Shown here: positions 51,553 to 61,522 of the stretch, piece after piece
Numbering within the stretch: the first letter of the stretch is position 1
Layout of the letters: every line of letters starts with the position of its first letter
DNA from: Pseudomonas alcaligenes
GTDB lineage: Bacteria > Pseudomonadota > Gammaproteobacteria > Pseudomonadales > Pseudomonadaceae
Direction: 5' to 3'
DNA: 64,000 nucleotides
NCBI RefSeq assembly: GCF_014490745.1
Contig: NZ_LZEU01000001.1
Span: 3,313,501 to 3,377,500, forward strand
Program-made: the position numbers and the translations under genes
The notes under the pieces: generated by a model
Databases searched by the model: none
Seen by the model: the letters and a program-made list of their open reading frames with translations, nothing else
Told to the model about the DNA's origin: nothing

Positions 51553-54500
51553 TCAGGCCTCGACCTGGCTCCACTGCTTGCTCAGACGCTTGTCGGATAC
51601 CGCCATGCGGGTGCCCAGCTGCTGGGCGAACAGCGACACCCGGTATTCCTCCAGCATCCAGCGGTACAGCACCAGCTCGGGGTCGCGCTTGCCTTCCTGG
51701 GCGTGCTTGGCGGCGCGGGCCTGGTACTGCTCCCAGGCAGCGGCGAATTCGCCCGTCCACACCCGGTCGCGCTGCACCTGGGCACCGACCTTGTCCAGGC
51801 GCTGCTCGATGGCTTTCAGATAACGCGGGATTTCCTTCAGCCACTCACCCGGTGTCTCGCGGACGAAACCGGGATAGACCAGGTTGGCCAGCTGCTGCTT
51901 GATGTCGTTGAGCGCCATGGCCTGGGCCAGGTCGATCTTGCCCTTGAAGCGCTTCTGCAGGCCGTGGCTGAGCTTGAGGATGTCCAGCACCAGCCTGGCA
52001 ATGCGCTCGGCGTGAGCCGTCCAGTCGCCGCGCCTCGATTCGGCCAGGGCGGCCAGGGCCGCGCCATCGCGCGGCAGTGTCGCCTCGCCCTCGAGCACGC
52101 AGGCGTCGAGACTGGCCAGCAGGATGTCCTCGACCAGCGCCTCGGGGCGGCCCATTTCGCGGTACAGCAGGCCCAGCTCGGTAAGGCCCGGCAGCTTGCC
52201 GCGCAGGAACTTGGCGGATTCGGCCAACTGCTGCAACAGCAGTTTCTGCAGGGCACGGCGGTGCTGGAAGTCGGCCTCGGCCTGGGTCGGGAAGCGTCCT
52301 TCCTTGACCACCCCGCCCTCTTCCACCAGCGCCGGGAACACGGTCATGGAGAGGCCGGCGATCTTCTGCTGGGTCTTCTCGGCGACCTGGGCGAAAGCCT
52401 TGGCCTCGACTGGTTTCTGTTCCTGCTTCTGCTGCGGAATGGCCAGGGCCGCCTGGCTGGCTTCGGCGAAGCGCGCGGTCAGCTCGGCCAAATCGCGACC
52501 CTCGCCGAGGAACTTGCCACGGGCGTCGACCACTTCCAGATTCATCTTCAGATGCGCTTCCAGCTGCTGCGCCGCTTCCTCCCAGGCCTCGTCGGAGACA
52601 CGGGCGCCTGTCATGCGGGTCAGCTCGCGACCGAGCGATTCGGGCAGCGAACCCTGGCCGAAGACGATCTTCGACAGGGCGGCGCCGACGAAGTCCGGCA
52701 CCGGCACGAAGTTCTTGCGCAGCGCCTTGGGCAGGTTGCGCACCAGGGCAATGGCCTTGGCCTCGATCAGGCCCGGCACCAGCCATTCGAGGCGATCCGC
52801 CGGCAGTTGCGGCAGCAACGGCGCCGGCACGCGCAAGGTCACGCCGTCGCGCGGGTGGTTGGGTTCGAAGTGATAGGTCAGCGGCAGTTGCAGCTCGCCG
52901 AGCTGGAGGATGTCCGGGTACTGCGCGGCGGTGACTTCCTTGGCATCACGGGCCAGCACGTCCTCCTCGCGCATGATCAGCAGCTGCGGGTTCTTCGCGC
53001 CCTCGCTCTTGTACCAATGCTCGAAGGTGGCGGCCTGGTGGATCTCCGCCGGGATGCGCGCCTCGTAGAAGGCGTACAGGGTTTCCTCGTCGGCCAGGAT
53101 GTCGCGGCGGCGAGCCTTGGCTTCCAACTCGTCGAGGCGCTCCAGCAGCTCACGATTGGCCGCCAGACACTTGGCGCGGCTGTTGATCTCGCCACGCACC
53201 AGGCCGTCGCGGATAAACAGCTCGCGCGAGGCGACCGGGTCGACCGGGCCGAAATGCACCGGGCGGCGGCCGACCACGATCAGGCCGTACAGGGTGACCT
53301 GCTCGAAGGCCACCACCTGGCCACGGCGCTTCTCCCAGTGCGGCTCGAAATGGTTCTTCTTCATCAGGTGGCCGGCCAGCGGCTCGATCCAGTCCGGCTC
53401 GATCTTGGCCACCTGGCGGGCGAACAGCTTGGTGGTTTCCACCAGTTCGGCGGCCATTACCCAGGTCGGCTTCTTGCGCCCGATCACCGAGGACGGGTGA
53501 ATCCAGAAGCGCCGCTGGCGCGCGCCCAGGTAATCACCGTCCTCGGTCTTCTGGCCGATCTGGCTGAGCAGGCCGGACAGGATCGCCTTGTGCACTGCGG
53601 CGTAGCTCTTGGCGCGCTGCGCCGCCTCGCTGGCCTCGGCCTGCTCGCGGACGATGACATTGACCTTGGTGTCGGTGGTCGGCTTGGCCTTCTGCTCGCC
53701 CTGGGCCGGGCGCTCGCGACCACCTTCCGACTTGCCGGCGGACAGCTGCAGCTCGCGGGCGATCAGCACCAACTGGCGGTGGGCGTCGCGCCACTCGCGC
53801 AGGCGCATGTAGTTGAGGAAGTTCTTCTTGCACCAGTTGCGCAGCGGGTTGCTGCCCAGCTCCTGGCGTTTCTCCTCGAAGCCGCGCCACAGGTTGATCA
53901 GCGCGGCGAAATCGGAGTCCACATCCTTCCACTGCGCGTGGGCCTGGTCGGCGGCCTGCTGGCGTTCCATCGGCCGCTCGCGCGGATCCTGCACGGACAG
54001 CGCCGAGGCGACGATGAGTATCTCGTCCAGACTGCCGAGCTTGGCCGCTTCCAGCACCATGCGCCCCAGACGCGGGTCGATGGGCAGACGCGCCAGCTGA
54101 CGGCCGATGGGCGTGAGCTGGCTCTCGCGGTTGACCGCCGAGAGCTCCTGCAACAGGGTGAAGCCGTCGCTGATGGCCTTGCCATCTGGCGGCTCGATAA
54201 AGGGGAAGTCCTCGATGCTGCCCAGACGCAGATGGAGCATCTGCAGGATCACCGCGGCCAGGTTGGTACGCAGGATTTCCGGATCGGTGAATTCGGGACG
54301 GCCGAGGAAATCCTCCTCGCGGTACAGGCGGATGCAGATGCCCGGCTCGACCCGGCCGCAGCGGCCCTTGCGCTGGTTGGCGCTGGCCTGGGACACGGCC
54401 TCGATGGGTAGGCGCTGCACCTTGGCGCGGTAGCTGTAGCGGCTGATGCGTGCCGTACCGCTGTCGATCACATAGCGGATGCCGGGCACGGTCAGCGAGG

Positions 54501-55569
54501 TCTCGGCGACGTTGGTGGCCAGCACTATCTTGCGCCCGGCCATGGGCGCGAAGATCTTCTGCTGCTCGGCCGGGGTCAACCGCGCGTATAGCGGTAGCAC
54601 CTCGGTGAAACGCAGGTTGGCCTTGCGCAGCACCTCGGCGGCGTCGCGAATCTCGCGCTCGCCGGGGAGGAACACCAGCACGTCGCCGGGGCGCTTGCCC
54701 TCGGCCTGCTCATGGGCGGCGATCTCGTCCAGCGCGGCGAGGATGCCCTGGTCGACGGTGAGGTCGTCGAGCAGGCTCTCGCCCTCCTCGTCCACCTCGG
54801 CGGCCAGCGGGCGGTACCAGGTTTCCACCGGGTAGGTGCGGCCGGACACTTCGATGATCGGCGCGTCGTTGAAGTGCTTGGAGAAACGCTCCAGGTCGAT
54901 GGTCGCCGAGGTGATGATCAGCTTGAGATCGGGGCGACGCGGCAGCAGGGTCTTCAGGTAGCCGAGGAGGAAGTCGATATTGAGACTGCGTTCATGCGCC
55001 TCGTCGACGATGATGGTGTCGTACTTTTCCAGGTAGCGGTCGTGCTGGGTCTCGGCCAGCAGGATGCCGTCGGTCATCAGCTTGATCAGCGTGCCGTCCT
55101 TGCTCTGATCCTCGAAGCGCACCTGGTAGCCGACCAGCTCGCCCAGCGGCGTGCCGATTTCCTCGGCGACCCGGGTGGCGACGCTGCGCGCGGCCAGGCG
55201 CCGCGGCTGGGTGTGGCCGATCAGGCCATGCACGCCGCGACCGATCTCCAGGCAGATCTTCGGCAGCTGGGTGGTCTTGCCCGAACCGGTTTCGCCGGCG
55301 ATCACCAGCACCTGGCTCTTCTGCAGCGCGGCCTTGATCTCGTCGCGCTTGGCGGCGATCGGCAGGGCATCGTCGTAGCGGATGGTCGGGATGCTGCGCT
55401 TGCGCGCCTCGACCTTGGCCACGGATGCCTGGAAGCGCTCCAGCCACTGCGCCTGCTTGGCTTCGTCCGGGTGTTTCTGCAGCTCGTGCAATTGGCGGCG
55501 CAGGCGGTGACGGTCGGCCTGCATGGCCTGGTCGAGGTTGTTCAGTAGCGGATTACGGGTATCGGTCAT
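51553..55569 (-). CDS. hrpA: ATP-dependent DEAH-box RNA helicase
   Basis: A 1338-residue helicase, close to the length of E. coli HrpA. Motif I is GETGSGKTTQLPK (residues 92-104), motif II is DEAHERSLNIDFLLG (near 190), and later motifs include SATIDLERFSKHF, ATNVAETSLTVPGI and QRKGRCGRVEPG. A helicase-associated and OB-like region and the long HrpA-specific C-terminal part follow. HrpA resolves stalled ribosomes and acts in RNA processing. The start at 55569 (MTDTRN) fits the family; the longer frame runs through the REPIN upstream and was rejected. Confidence 0.95.
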   Translation of the reverse strand: MTDTRNPLLNNLDQAMQADRHRLRRQLHELQKHPDEAKQAQWLERFQASVAKVEARKRSIPTIRYDDALPIAAKRDEIKAALQKSQVLVIAGETGSGKTTQLPKICLEIGRGVHGLIGHTQPRRLAARSVATRVAEEIGTPLGELVGYQVRFEDQSKDGTLIKLMTDGILLAETQHDRYLEKYDTIIVDEAHERSLNIDFLLGYLKTLLPRRPDLKLIITSATIDLERFSKHFNDAPIIEVSGRTYPVETWYRPLAAEVDEEGESLLDDLTVDQGILAALDEIAAHEQAEGKRPGDVLVFLPGEREIRDAAEVLRKANLRFTEVLPLYARLTPAEQQKIFAPMAGRKIVLATNVAETSLTVPGIRYVIDSGTARISRYSYRAKVQRLPIEAVSQASANQRKGRCGRVEPGICIRLYREEDFLGRPEFTDPEILRTNLAAVILQMLHLRLGSIEDFPFIEPPDGKAISDGFTLLQELSAVNRESQLTPIGRQLARLPIDPRLGRMVLEAAKLGSLDEILIVASALSVQDPRERPMERQQAADQAHAQWKDVDSDFAALINLWRGFEEKRQELGSNPLRNWCKKNFLNYMRLREWRDAHRQLVLIARELQLSAGKSEGGRERPAQGEQKAKPTTDTKVNVIVREQAEASEAAQRAKSYAAVHKAILSGLLSQIGQKTEDGDYLGARQRRFWIHPSSVIGRKKPTWVMAAELVETTKLFARQVAKIEPDWIEPLAGHLMKKNHFEPHWEKRRGQVVAFEQVTLYGLIVVGRRPVHFGPVDPVASRELFIRDGLVRGEINSRAKCLAANRELLERLDELEAKARRRDILADEETLYAFYEARIPAEIHQAATFEHWYKSEGAKNPQLLIMREEDVLARDAKEVTAAQYPDILQLGELQLPLTYHFEPNHPRDGVTLRVPAPLLPQLPADRLEWLVPGLIEAKAIALVRNLPKALRKNFVPVPDFVGAALSKIVFGQGSLPESLGRELTRMTGARVSDEAWEEAAQQLEAHLKMNLEVVDARGKFLGEGRDLAELTARFAEASQAALAIPQQKQEQKPVEAKAFAQVAEKTQQKIAGLSMTVFPALVEEGGVVKEGRFPTQAEADFQHRRALQKLLLQQLAESAKFLRGKLPGLTELGLLYREMGRPEALVEDILLASLDACVLEGEATLPRDGAALAALAESRRGDWTAHAERIARLVLDILKLSHGLQKRFKGKIDLAQAMALNDIKQQLANLVYPGFVRETPGEWLKEIPRYLKAIEQRLDKVGAQVQRDRVWTGEFAAAWEQYQARAAKHAQEGKRDPELVLYRWMLEEYRVSLFAQQLGTRMAVSDKRLSKQWSQVEA

Positions 55570-55581
55570 GGGCAACGACAA

Positions 55582-55647
55582 GTAGGAGCGAGCTCTGCTC
55601 GCGAACAGCGCACCGCCAGGGCATTCGCGAGCAGAGCTCGCTCCTAC
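55582..55647. repeat. REPIN (two inverted REP sequences)
   Basis: The 24-base sequence GTAGGAGCGAGCTCTGCTCG plus CGAA at 55582-55605 is repeated exactly in inverted orientation at 55624-55647, with 18 bases between. GTAGGAGCGAGC is the Pseudomonas REP core. Such doublets are mobilised in trans by RAYT transposases. It lies 12 bases upstream of the hrpA start, inside its promoter region. Confidence 0.9.
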
Positions 55648-55790
55648 GGTGAATTCGAAGCGGGATTGTCGCAGCCCGCCCGGAGCTTGCCCAGCCCGCA
55701 CAGCAACCTTGACCGGGATCAACAGCCGCCCGGCGCGCCTGCGGCAAGCTGCATGGCCAAATGCCAGCCAACCTGCAGTAGAAGGTCATC

Positions 55791-57272
55791 ATGGGCGCGC
55801 TGATCCGTAATCTCTCGCTGAAATACAAGTTCTGGGCGGTCAACCTGGTCGCCTTCGCCACCACCCTGCTGCTGGTGCTGTTCGCCCTGCATCAGGAACA
55901 GGCCGGGCGCATCGACGCCGCCCGCCAGGCCGCCGAGGATCGCGCTGCGCTGCTGGCGCAATGGCCTGGTGATACGGCGCCAGCCGCCAAGGATGCGCTG
56001 CGCTTTGCCGCCGGCAGCCGGCCGAGCCTGCCCGGTATCGACAGCGCCGCCCTGCTCGGCGCCCGTGGCTGGGTCGAACTAGACGGCGACCGCCTGTGGG
56101 GCGAGCAGCCGCTGGTCGGTGCCTGGGTGCAGGATGCCGGCAACGGCCAGCGCCTGGCCGTGCTGGCCCAGACACCGAGCCTGTGGCAGCTGTTCGAGCT
56201 GCGCGCCGGCAGCTACGCCCTGGCGGTCGCCGCGCTGATGCTCCTGCTGCTCGGCGCTTCGCAGCTGCTGATCCGCTTTATCCTCGGCCATCTCAACCAG
56301 TTGAAGGACGTGATGCTGCATGTCGAGCGCAGCGGCGACCTGTCAGCACGCGCGCCGAGCGACAGCCAGGACGAGGTCGGGCAGATGGCCGGCGCCTTCA
56401 ACGCCATGCAGAGCGGCTACCAGCGCGTGGTCGGTACCGTGGCCCAGGCCGCCGCGCGCCTGGACGACGGCGCCAAGCGCCTGGCCGGGAGCATGGCCGA
56501 GGTACGCCAGGGCATGCTCGGCCAGCAGAGCGAGACCGACCAGGCGGCCACGGCGATCAACGAGATGTCCGCCACCGTGTTCCATATCGCCCAGCACGCC
56601 GCCGACACCCGCGACCAGGCCACCGAGGCGGATCGCCTCAGCGGCGCCGGCCAGGAAGTGGTGGCGCGCGCCGGCACGGCCATCGCCAGCCTGTCCCAGG
56701 GCGTGCAGCAGACCGCCGAAATGGTCGAGCGCCTGGCCGAAGACAGCCAGACCATCGGCGGCATGGTCAATGTGATCCACGGCATCGCCGAGCAGACCAA
56801 CCTCCTCGCGCTGAACGCGGCCATCGAGGCGGCGCGCGCCGGCGACATGGGCCGGGGCTTTGCCGTGGTGGCCGACGAGGTGCGCAACCTGGCCAAGCGC
56901 GTGCAGGACTCCACCGACGAGATCACCCGCATGATCGGCAACCTGCAGGCCGGCACCCGCGACGCCCTGGACTTCATGCGCGACAGCTCGCTCAAGGCCG
57001 ATCACTGCGTGGAGGAAGCCGGTGCCACCGGCGCGGCCCTGGCCACCATCGCCCAGGCGGTGGCGCAGATGCGCCAGAGCAACACGCAGATCGCCGTGGC
57101 CGCCGAACAGCAGAGCCAGGTGGCCGAGGAAATGACCCGCTCGGTAGTCGGCATCCGCGATGTCACCGAGCAGACCGTGCAGCAGACCCTGGCCTCGGCC
57201 AGCACCAGCGCCGAGCTGGTCGGGTTGGCTGGTGAGCTGAACCAGGCGATTGGGCGGCTGAAGCTGGGGTAG
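55791..57272 (+). CDS. Methyl-accepting chemotaxis protein
   Basis: A 493-residue receptor. Topology: membrane helix 1 at about 14-34 ([19 protein letters not shown]), a short periplasmic sensor of about 110 residues, and helix 2 at about 140-165. A HAMP domain ([27 protein letters not shown]) and a cytoplasmic signalling domain follow, with the hairpin tip [20 protein letters not shown]. It signals to CheA/CheW. The sensor domain is small and not recognised. The C-terminus has no pentapeptide tether. Confidence 0.92.
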   Translation: MGALIRNLSLKYKFWAVNLVAFATTLLLVLFALHQEQAGRIDAARQAAEDRAALLAQWPGDTAPAAKDALRFAAGSRPSLPGIDSAALLGARGWVELDGDRLWGEQPLVGAWVQDAGNGQRLAVLAQTPSLWQLFELRAGSYALAVAALMLLLLGASQLLIRFILGHLNQLKDVMLHVERSGDLSARAPSDSQDEVGQMAGAFNAMQSGYQRVVGTVAQAAARLDDGAKRLAGSMAEVRQGMLGQQSETDQAATAINEMSATVFHIAQHAADTRDQATEADRLSGAGQEVVARAGTAIASLSQGVQQTAEMVERLAEDSQTIGGMVNVIHGIAEQTNLLALNAAIEAARAGDMGRGFAVVADEVRNLAKRVQDSTDEITRMIGNLQAGTRDALDFMRDSSLKADHCVEEAGATGAALATIAQAVAQMRQSNTQIAVAAEQQSQVAEEMTRSVVGIRDVTEQTVQQTLASASTSAELVGLAGELNQAIGRLKLG

Positions 57273-57604
57273 GTCTGGCGGGAGCAGTTACGCGGGTTGC
57301 ACCCGCCCTACTGAATCAGCTCATACCTCGCGCAGCTACGGAAACAAGCGCCCAACTTGAGTAATCCTCCGTCATCCTCGCGAAGGCGGGGATCCAGAAG
57401 AGTTCAAACCAGCTCGGTGATACAGAAATAGCCGGAGTTGCCGGCCACTGGTTTATTCCCCTTCGGGCCAGCGCAAGCGCTGTTCAGCGATAAAGCCGCT
57501 GTCCCGCCTGCGCGGGGATGACGGGCTGGAAAATCTGTCAGCAATCTCTGCCCCGCAGTGGCTTGTGGCCGACGTAGGGCGGGTGCAACCCGCGCCAGCA
57601 CGGC
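57273..57604. repeat. Gene-free region with nested inverted repeats
   Basis: Two inverted pairs are nested. The outer 21-base pair is perfect: CGCGGGTTGCACCCGCCCTA plus C at 57291-57311, and its complement at 57574-57594. The inner pair is imperfect: a CCGTCATCCTCGCGAAGGCG-type unit at 57369-57391 and its complement at 57502-57524. A third copy of the inner unit is at 63292-63314. The whole looks like a mobile repeat cassette (MITE- or REP-like). No coding frame is supported. Confidence 0.7.
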
Positions 57605-58753
57605 TCAGGAATCCGCCGCCAGCTCGGCCGCCACATCGCCCACCGGCTGATGCCCGGCCACCGGCTCCTCCGCCTGGCAACTATCGGCATCGCACACCAG
57701 CCCTTCAACCTTGGCCGCGGTATCCACCCGCGCATCCACCGACATGCCGACGCGCAGATGGCCGAGCAACGGCTGATCCGGGTCGAGGGCGATCTTCACC
57801 GGGATGCGCTGCACCACCTTGGTGAAGTTGCCGGTGGCGTTGTCCGGCGCCACCGCCGCGAAGGTCACTCCGGTGGCCGGCGCTAGGCTCTGCACATGGC
57901 CGTGCAATACCGCGTCGGGGAAGCTATCCACGGCGATGCTCACCGGCTGGCCCGGGCGCATGTGGTGCAACTGGGTTTCCTGGAAGTTGGCCACCACGTA
58001 GGCGCTGTCCAGCGGCACCACGGCCAGCAGCACATCGCCCGGTTTGACGTAGGCGCCGATGCGCACGGCGCGGCGCCCGACCATGCCGTCCACCGGGGCG
58101 CGTAGCTCGGTATGGGAGAGATCCAGCTCAGCCCGTTCCTGATTGGCCCGGGCGCTCTGCAGCGCAGCCTGGGCGGCATCACGCTGGGCGGCGAGGATGT
58201 CGGTCTGCTTCTGCGTGGCCAGCAGGCCGGCGCGGTTTTCCTGCTGTTTGGCACGGGCGCTGTCGTAGCGGCTCTGCGCCTGCTGCGAGTTCTGCAGGGT
58301 GCCGGCGCCGCGGCCGACCAGGCGCTGGTAACGCTCGCGCTCGCGCTGGGCGAACAGCACTTCGGCGCGGTCGGCCTGCAGCGTGGCGCCGGCCTGGTCG
58401 ATCAGCGACTGCTGACGCTCCAGGGTGGCCTGGGCGTTGGCCAGCTGCGCCTGGGCGCTGGCCACTTCGGCGCGGGCGCCATCCAAGGCGGCACGGTAGT
58501 CGCGGTCGTCGATGCGCGCCAGCAGTTGGCCGGCCTTGACCCGCTGGTTGTCCTCCACCAGCACCTCGTCGACAAAGCCCGAGACCTTGGGCGCCACCAG
58601 GGTGTAGTCGGCGCTGACGAAGGCGTCGTTGGTGCTCTGTTCGTGGCGCTCGGCCAGCAGGAAATACCAGGCGCCCCACACGCCCAGGCCGAGCAGCAGG
58701 GCCAGGCCGGGCAGCAGCACGGGGATGGGTTTGCGCACAGTGTCGGGGGTCAT
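57605..58753 (-). CDS. Membrane-fusion protein of a multidrug efflux system (EmrA/HlyD type)
   Basis: A 382-residue protein. One N-terminal membrane helix (about 10-28) is followed by a biotinyl-lipoyl half-motif (VDEVLVEDNQRVKAGQLLARIDDRDY), a long coiled-coil hairpin (about 80-210, rich in Ala/Gln/Arg) and the second lipoyl half (LRAPVDGMVGRRAVRIGAYVKPGDVLLAVVPL). This is the EmrA/HlyD layout. It should bridge the inner-membrane pump encoded upstream to an outer-membrane channel. The start at 58753 is 15 bases after the MFS gene stop. Confidence 0.9.
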   Translation of the reverse strand: MTPDTVRKPIPVLLPGLALLLGLGVWGAWYFLLAERHEQSTNDAFVSADYTLVAPKVSGFVDEVLVEDNQRVKAGQLLARIDDRDYRAALDGARAEVASAQAQLANAQATLERQQSLIDQAGATLQADRAEVLFAQRERERYQRLVGRGAGTLQNSQQAQSRYDSARAKQQENRAGLLATQKQTDILAAQRDAAQAALQSARANQERAELDLSHTELRAPVDGMVGRRAVRIGAYVKPGDVLLAVVPLDSAYVVANFQETQLHHMRPGQPVSIAVDSFPDAVLHGHVQSLAPATGVTFAAVAPDNATGNFTKVVQRIPVKIALDPDQPLLGHLRVGMSVDARVDTAAKVEGLVCDADSCQAEEPVAGHQPVGDVAAELAADS

Positions 58754-58767
58754 GGCAAGGCTCCGGG

Positions 58768-60294
58768 TCAGGCCGCGCGCGGCGGATAGATGCGCGTGGG
58801 GACGAAGGGAATGATCAGGATCAGCGCGACGGCTATGGCCGCCACGCACAGGTAGAGGTCGGCCGAGGTCAGCACCACGGCCTGCTTATGCAGGCGCGTG
58901 GCCAGGTTGGCGCTGTCGGTCAGCAGCGGCGTGTTGCCCAGGCGGTCGACCAGCATGCTCGAGTGGAAATGCAGGCGTGCCGTGGTCAGCGCATCCAGCA
59001 GGCCGGTAGCGAGCACGGCGGCGAAGCCCTTGACCGAGTTGAACCAGGCCGAGGCGAACGGCCCCTGCGCCGGCACTATGCTGCCGGTAGAGAGCATCAG
59101 CAGCGGCAGCACGGCCATCGGCTGGGCGAAGATCTGCAGCGCCTGCACCAGGTAGAAATCGTCGCGAATCCACGCCGAGGTGATCTGCGAACCCAGCACG
59201 CAGGAGGTCGCCAGCAGCGCCAGGCCGGTGGCCAGCACCCAGCGGCAATCGACCCGGCGCAGGTTGCACAGCGCCGCCACCAGCGGCAGCGCCAGCAGTT
59301 GCGGCAAGGCCACGGTGAGCAGCACCGGCGCCGTCTGCAGCGGCCGGTAGCCCTGCACCTGGGCCAGGTAGCTGGAGGGAATCAGGCTCGATGCCAGCAG
59401 AACGAATAGCACCCCGCCCAGGGTGAACAGGGCGAAGCTCAAGTTGCGCAGCTGGAGCAGCTGCAACTTGAAGAACGGCAGCGGGTGGCGCCATTCATTG
59501 AGCAGGAACAGCACCAGCAGCAGGCTGCCGCCACCGAGCAAGGCGACTATCAGCGGTGACTCGAACCAGGCTAGGCGTTCGCCCTGCAGCAGGCCGATCA
59601 CCAGCATGCTGATCGCCGGGAACCCCAGCAGCAGGCCCTGCCAGTCGAACTGGGCGAAACGCTCCAGGCGCAGCGGATCCTGCGGCAGGCCCCAGGCCAC
59701 GGCGGCCATGGCCAGCAGGCCGGTGGGAATGATCTGCCAGAAGGCCCACTGCCAGCCGACGTACTCGACCCAGAAGGCCGCCAGCGGCGTGCCCAGGCTG
59801 GGGCCGAAGGTGGCAGTCAGCGCGTAGCTGGCCAGGCCGTAGAGCTTGATATTGGCCGGCAGGAAACGCAGCGCCACGGTCATCAGCATCGGCGGCAGCG
59901 CGCCGCCGGCCAGGCCCTGCAGGGCGCGCAGCAGCATCAGGCAGCGTTCGTTGGGCACGAAGGGGCTGAGCAGGCCGAGCAGCATGAAGGCGGCGATGGC
60001 GCACAGGGTGAAACGACGCAGGGAGAGGGTCACCGCGAACCAGGGCGCGAAGGCCATGGCGCACACCGAGGGTGCGGCGTACAGGGCCAGCAGCCAGGTG
60101 CCTTCGTCGTGGCCGATGCCCATGGCGCCGCGGATATCGGCCAGGGCCACCTTGGTCACGTTCTCGTTGAAGCCGGCCACCAGCACCGCCAGCAGCACGC
60201 CAAGCAGACCAACCACGATGCGCGCGCCGAACGGCGTGGCCATCGGCGCGGGCGCCACCGCACCGGCCAGGGTCGGCTGCACGGCGGCATTCAT
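58768..60294 (-). CDS. MFS multidrug efflux transporter (DHA2/EmrB type)
   Basis: A 508-residue inner-membrane protein with 14 predicted helices, as expected for DHA2 drug:proton antiporters. The family motif D1-like region (ALYAAPSVCAMAFAPWFAVTL) and FGPSLGTPLAAFWVEYVGWQWAFWQ (motif C, G-P-x-L-G) are clear. It expels drugs or metabolites with the fusion protein encoded downstream. The start at 60294 (MNAAVQ) fits; 60342 is an alternative. A LysR gene lies upstream on the same strand. Confidence 0.9.
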   Translation of the reverse strand: MNAAVQPTLAGAVAPAPMATPFGARIVVGLLGVLLAVLVAGFNENVTKVALADIRGAMGIGHDEGTWLLALYAAPSVCAMAFAPWFAVTLSLRRFTLCAIAAFMLLGLLSPFVPNERCLMLLRALQGLAGGALPPMLMTVALRFLPANIKLYGLASYALTATFGPSLGTPLAAFWVEYVGWQWAFWQIIPTGLLAMAAVAWGLPQDPLRLERFAQFDWQGLLLGFPAISMLVIGLLQGERLAWFESPLIVALLGGGSLLLVLFLLNEWRHPLPFFKLQLLQLRNLSFALFTLGGVLFVLLASSLIPSSYLAQVQGYRPLQTAPVLLTVALPQLLALPLVAALCNLRRVDCRWVLATGLALLATSCVLGSQITSAWIRDDFYLVQALQIFAQPMAVLPLLMLSTGSIVPAQGPFASAWFNSVKGFAAVLATGLLDALTTARLHFHSSMLVDRLGNTPLLTDSANLATRLHKQAVVLTSADLYLCVAAIAVALILIIPFVPTRIYPPRAA

Positions 60295-60430
60295 GGCTGC
60301 GGCGACCTGGATAACGGGTGGACAAAGCGCTGCATGACGCATTTCCGGATTGAGGACACCGGTGAATTCTGCGGTGCACCGGCAATGCCGAAAATTGCAA
60401 TGTTCTTAATTTATGATTGCATGCTACGCA

Positions 60431-61348
60431 CTATTCATCCGACCAGCCGTCCGGCCCGTCCAGGCAGCACTGCTTGATCAGCCCGCGCAGCCAGCGGTGC
60501 GCGGAGTCGTTGTCGAAGCGCGGGTGCCAGCTCTGGCGTACCTGCACCGGCTCCAGCGCCAGGGGAATGGCGAAGGAACGCAGCGGCAGGCCCAGGCGCC
60601 GGCAGACCCATACCACCGGCTCGGGCATGGGCAGGATCAGGTCGGACTCCATCAGCGCCAGCACCGCCGAGAAGAAGCTCGGCGAGATCAGCACCACGCG
60701 CCGGGCCAGTTCCAGCTCGGCCAGGCGGTGGTCTATGGGGCCGCGGGCCAGGCCACGGCGCGACACGCTGATGTGGTCGTAGGAGGCAAAGCGCTGCGCG
60801 CTGATCGGCTCGTCGAAGATCGGGTGGCCGGCGCGGGCCAGGCCGACGAAGCGGCTGCCGAACAGGCCCTGGGACTTGATCTCTGCAGTCTGCGCACTGG
60901 AGGCACCGATGATCAGGTCGATGCGCCCCTCGCGCAGGGCCTCGTCGTCGCCGTCGATCTCCGGTACGAAGCGCAGCACCACATCGGGCGCCTGCTGGTG
61001 CATGCGCTCGACCAGGCGGCCGCCGTAACAGACCATGAAGATGTCGTTGGTGCGCACGTTGAACTGGCGCTGCAGGGTCGGCAGGTCGACCTCGGCAGAG
61101 CGGAACAGGCCGCTGGCCTGCTCGACCAGGCCACGCACCTGCTCACGCAGCTCCAGGGCCCGTGGCGTCGGCACCAGGCCACGACCGGCGCGCACCAGAA
61201 TCGGGTCGCCAACCGCCTCGCGGATACGCGTGAGGGTGCGGCTCATGGCCGGCGCGCTGAGGTGCATGCGCCGCGCGGCACCGACCACGCTGCCCTCGTC
61301 GAGGAGGATATCGAGGGCCACCAGCAGGTTGAGGTCAGGCAGTTGCAT
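60431..61348 (-). CDS. LysR-family regulator, probably of the efflux genes
   Basis: A 305-residue LysR protein of the NodD/LeuO-like subgroup: MQLPDLNLLVALDILLDEGS with the HTH GAARRMHLSAPAMSRTLTRI. The effector-binding domain follows. It is 136 bases upstream of the EmrB-like gene in the same orientation, so control of that pump is likely. The start at 61348 gives the standard N-terminus; an extension to 61402 is open but unlikely. Confidence 0.87.
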   Translation of the reverse strand: MQLPDLNLLVALDILLDEGSVVGAARRMHLSAPAMSRTLTRIREAVGDPILVRAGRGLVPTPRALELREQVRGLVEQASGLFRSAEVDLPTLQRQFNVRTNDIFMVCYGGRLVERMHQQAPDVVLRFVPEIDGDDEALREGRIDLIIGASSAQTAEIKSQGLFGSRFVGLARAGHPIFDEPISAQRFASYDHISVSRRGLARGPIDHRLAELELARRVVLISPSFFSAVLALMESDLILPMPEPVVWVCRRLGLPLRSFAIPLALEPVQVRQSWHPRFDNDSAHRWLRGLIKQCCLDGPDGWSDE

Positions 61349-61426
61349 GCAGCGCACCTTCCAGTCGCAATGAGTGCAGTGGCTGCAACTGTATAAGCTC
61401 AAGCGGGTGACGTCGATGCCGCAACT

Positions 61427-61521
61427 CCCCTCTCCCTCCGGGAGAGGGGCCGGGGGTGAAGGATGCTGGGAATATCCGGGGAAACCGCCCTCACCCCAGC
61501 CCTCTCCCGCAGGGAGAGGGG
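61427..61521. repeat. Pair of CCCTCTCCC-type palindromic repeats
   Basis: CCCCTCTCCCTCCGGGAGAGGGG (61427-61449) and a related CCCTCTCCCGCAGGGAGAGG unit (61500-61521) are each palindromic. With the flanking CCGGGGGTGA and TCACCCCAGC they also form a larger inverted pair. This repeat type is common between genes in Pseudomonas and related bacteria. The second unit lies just beyond the amidohydrolase stop and may help terminate it. Confidence 0.6.
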
Positions 61522-61522
61522 G

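Noticed and set aside
51703..54411. 902-codon plus-strand open frame
   Set aside because: Antisense to hrpA, with no start site or family motif; hrpA has all helicase motifs.
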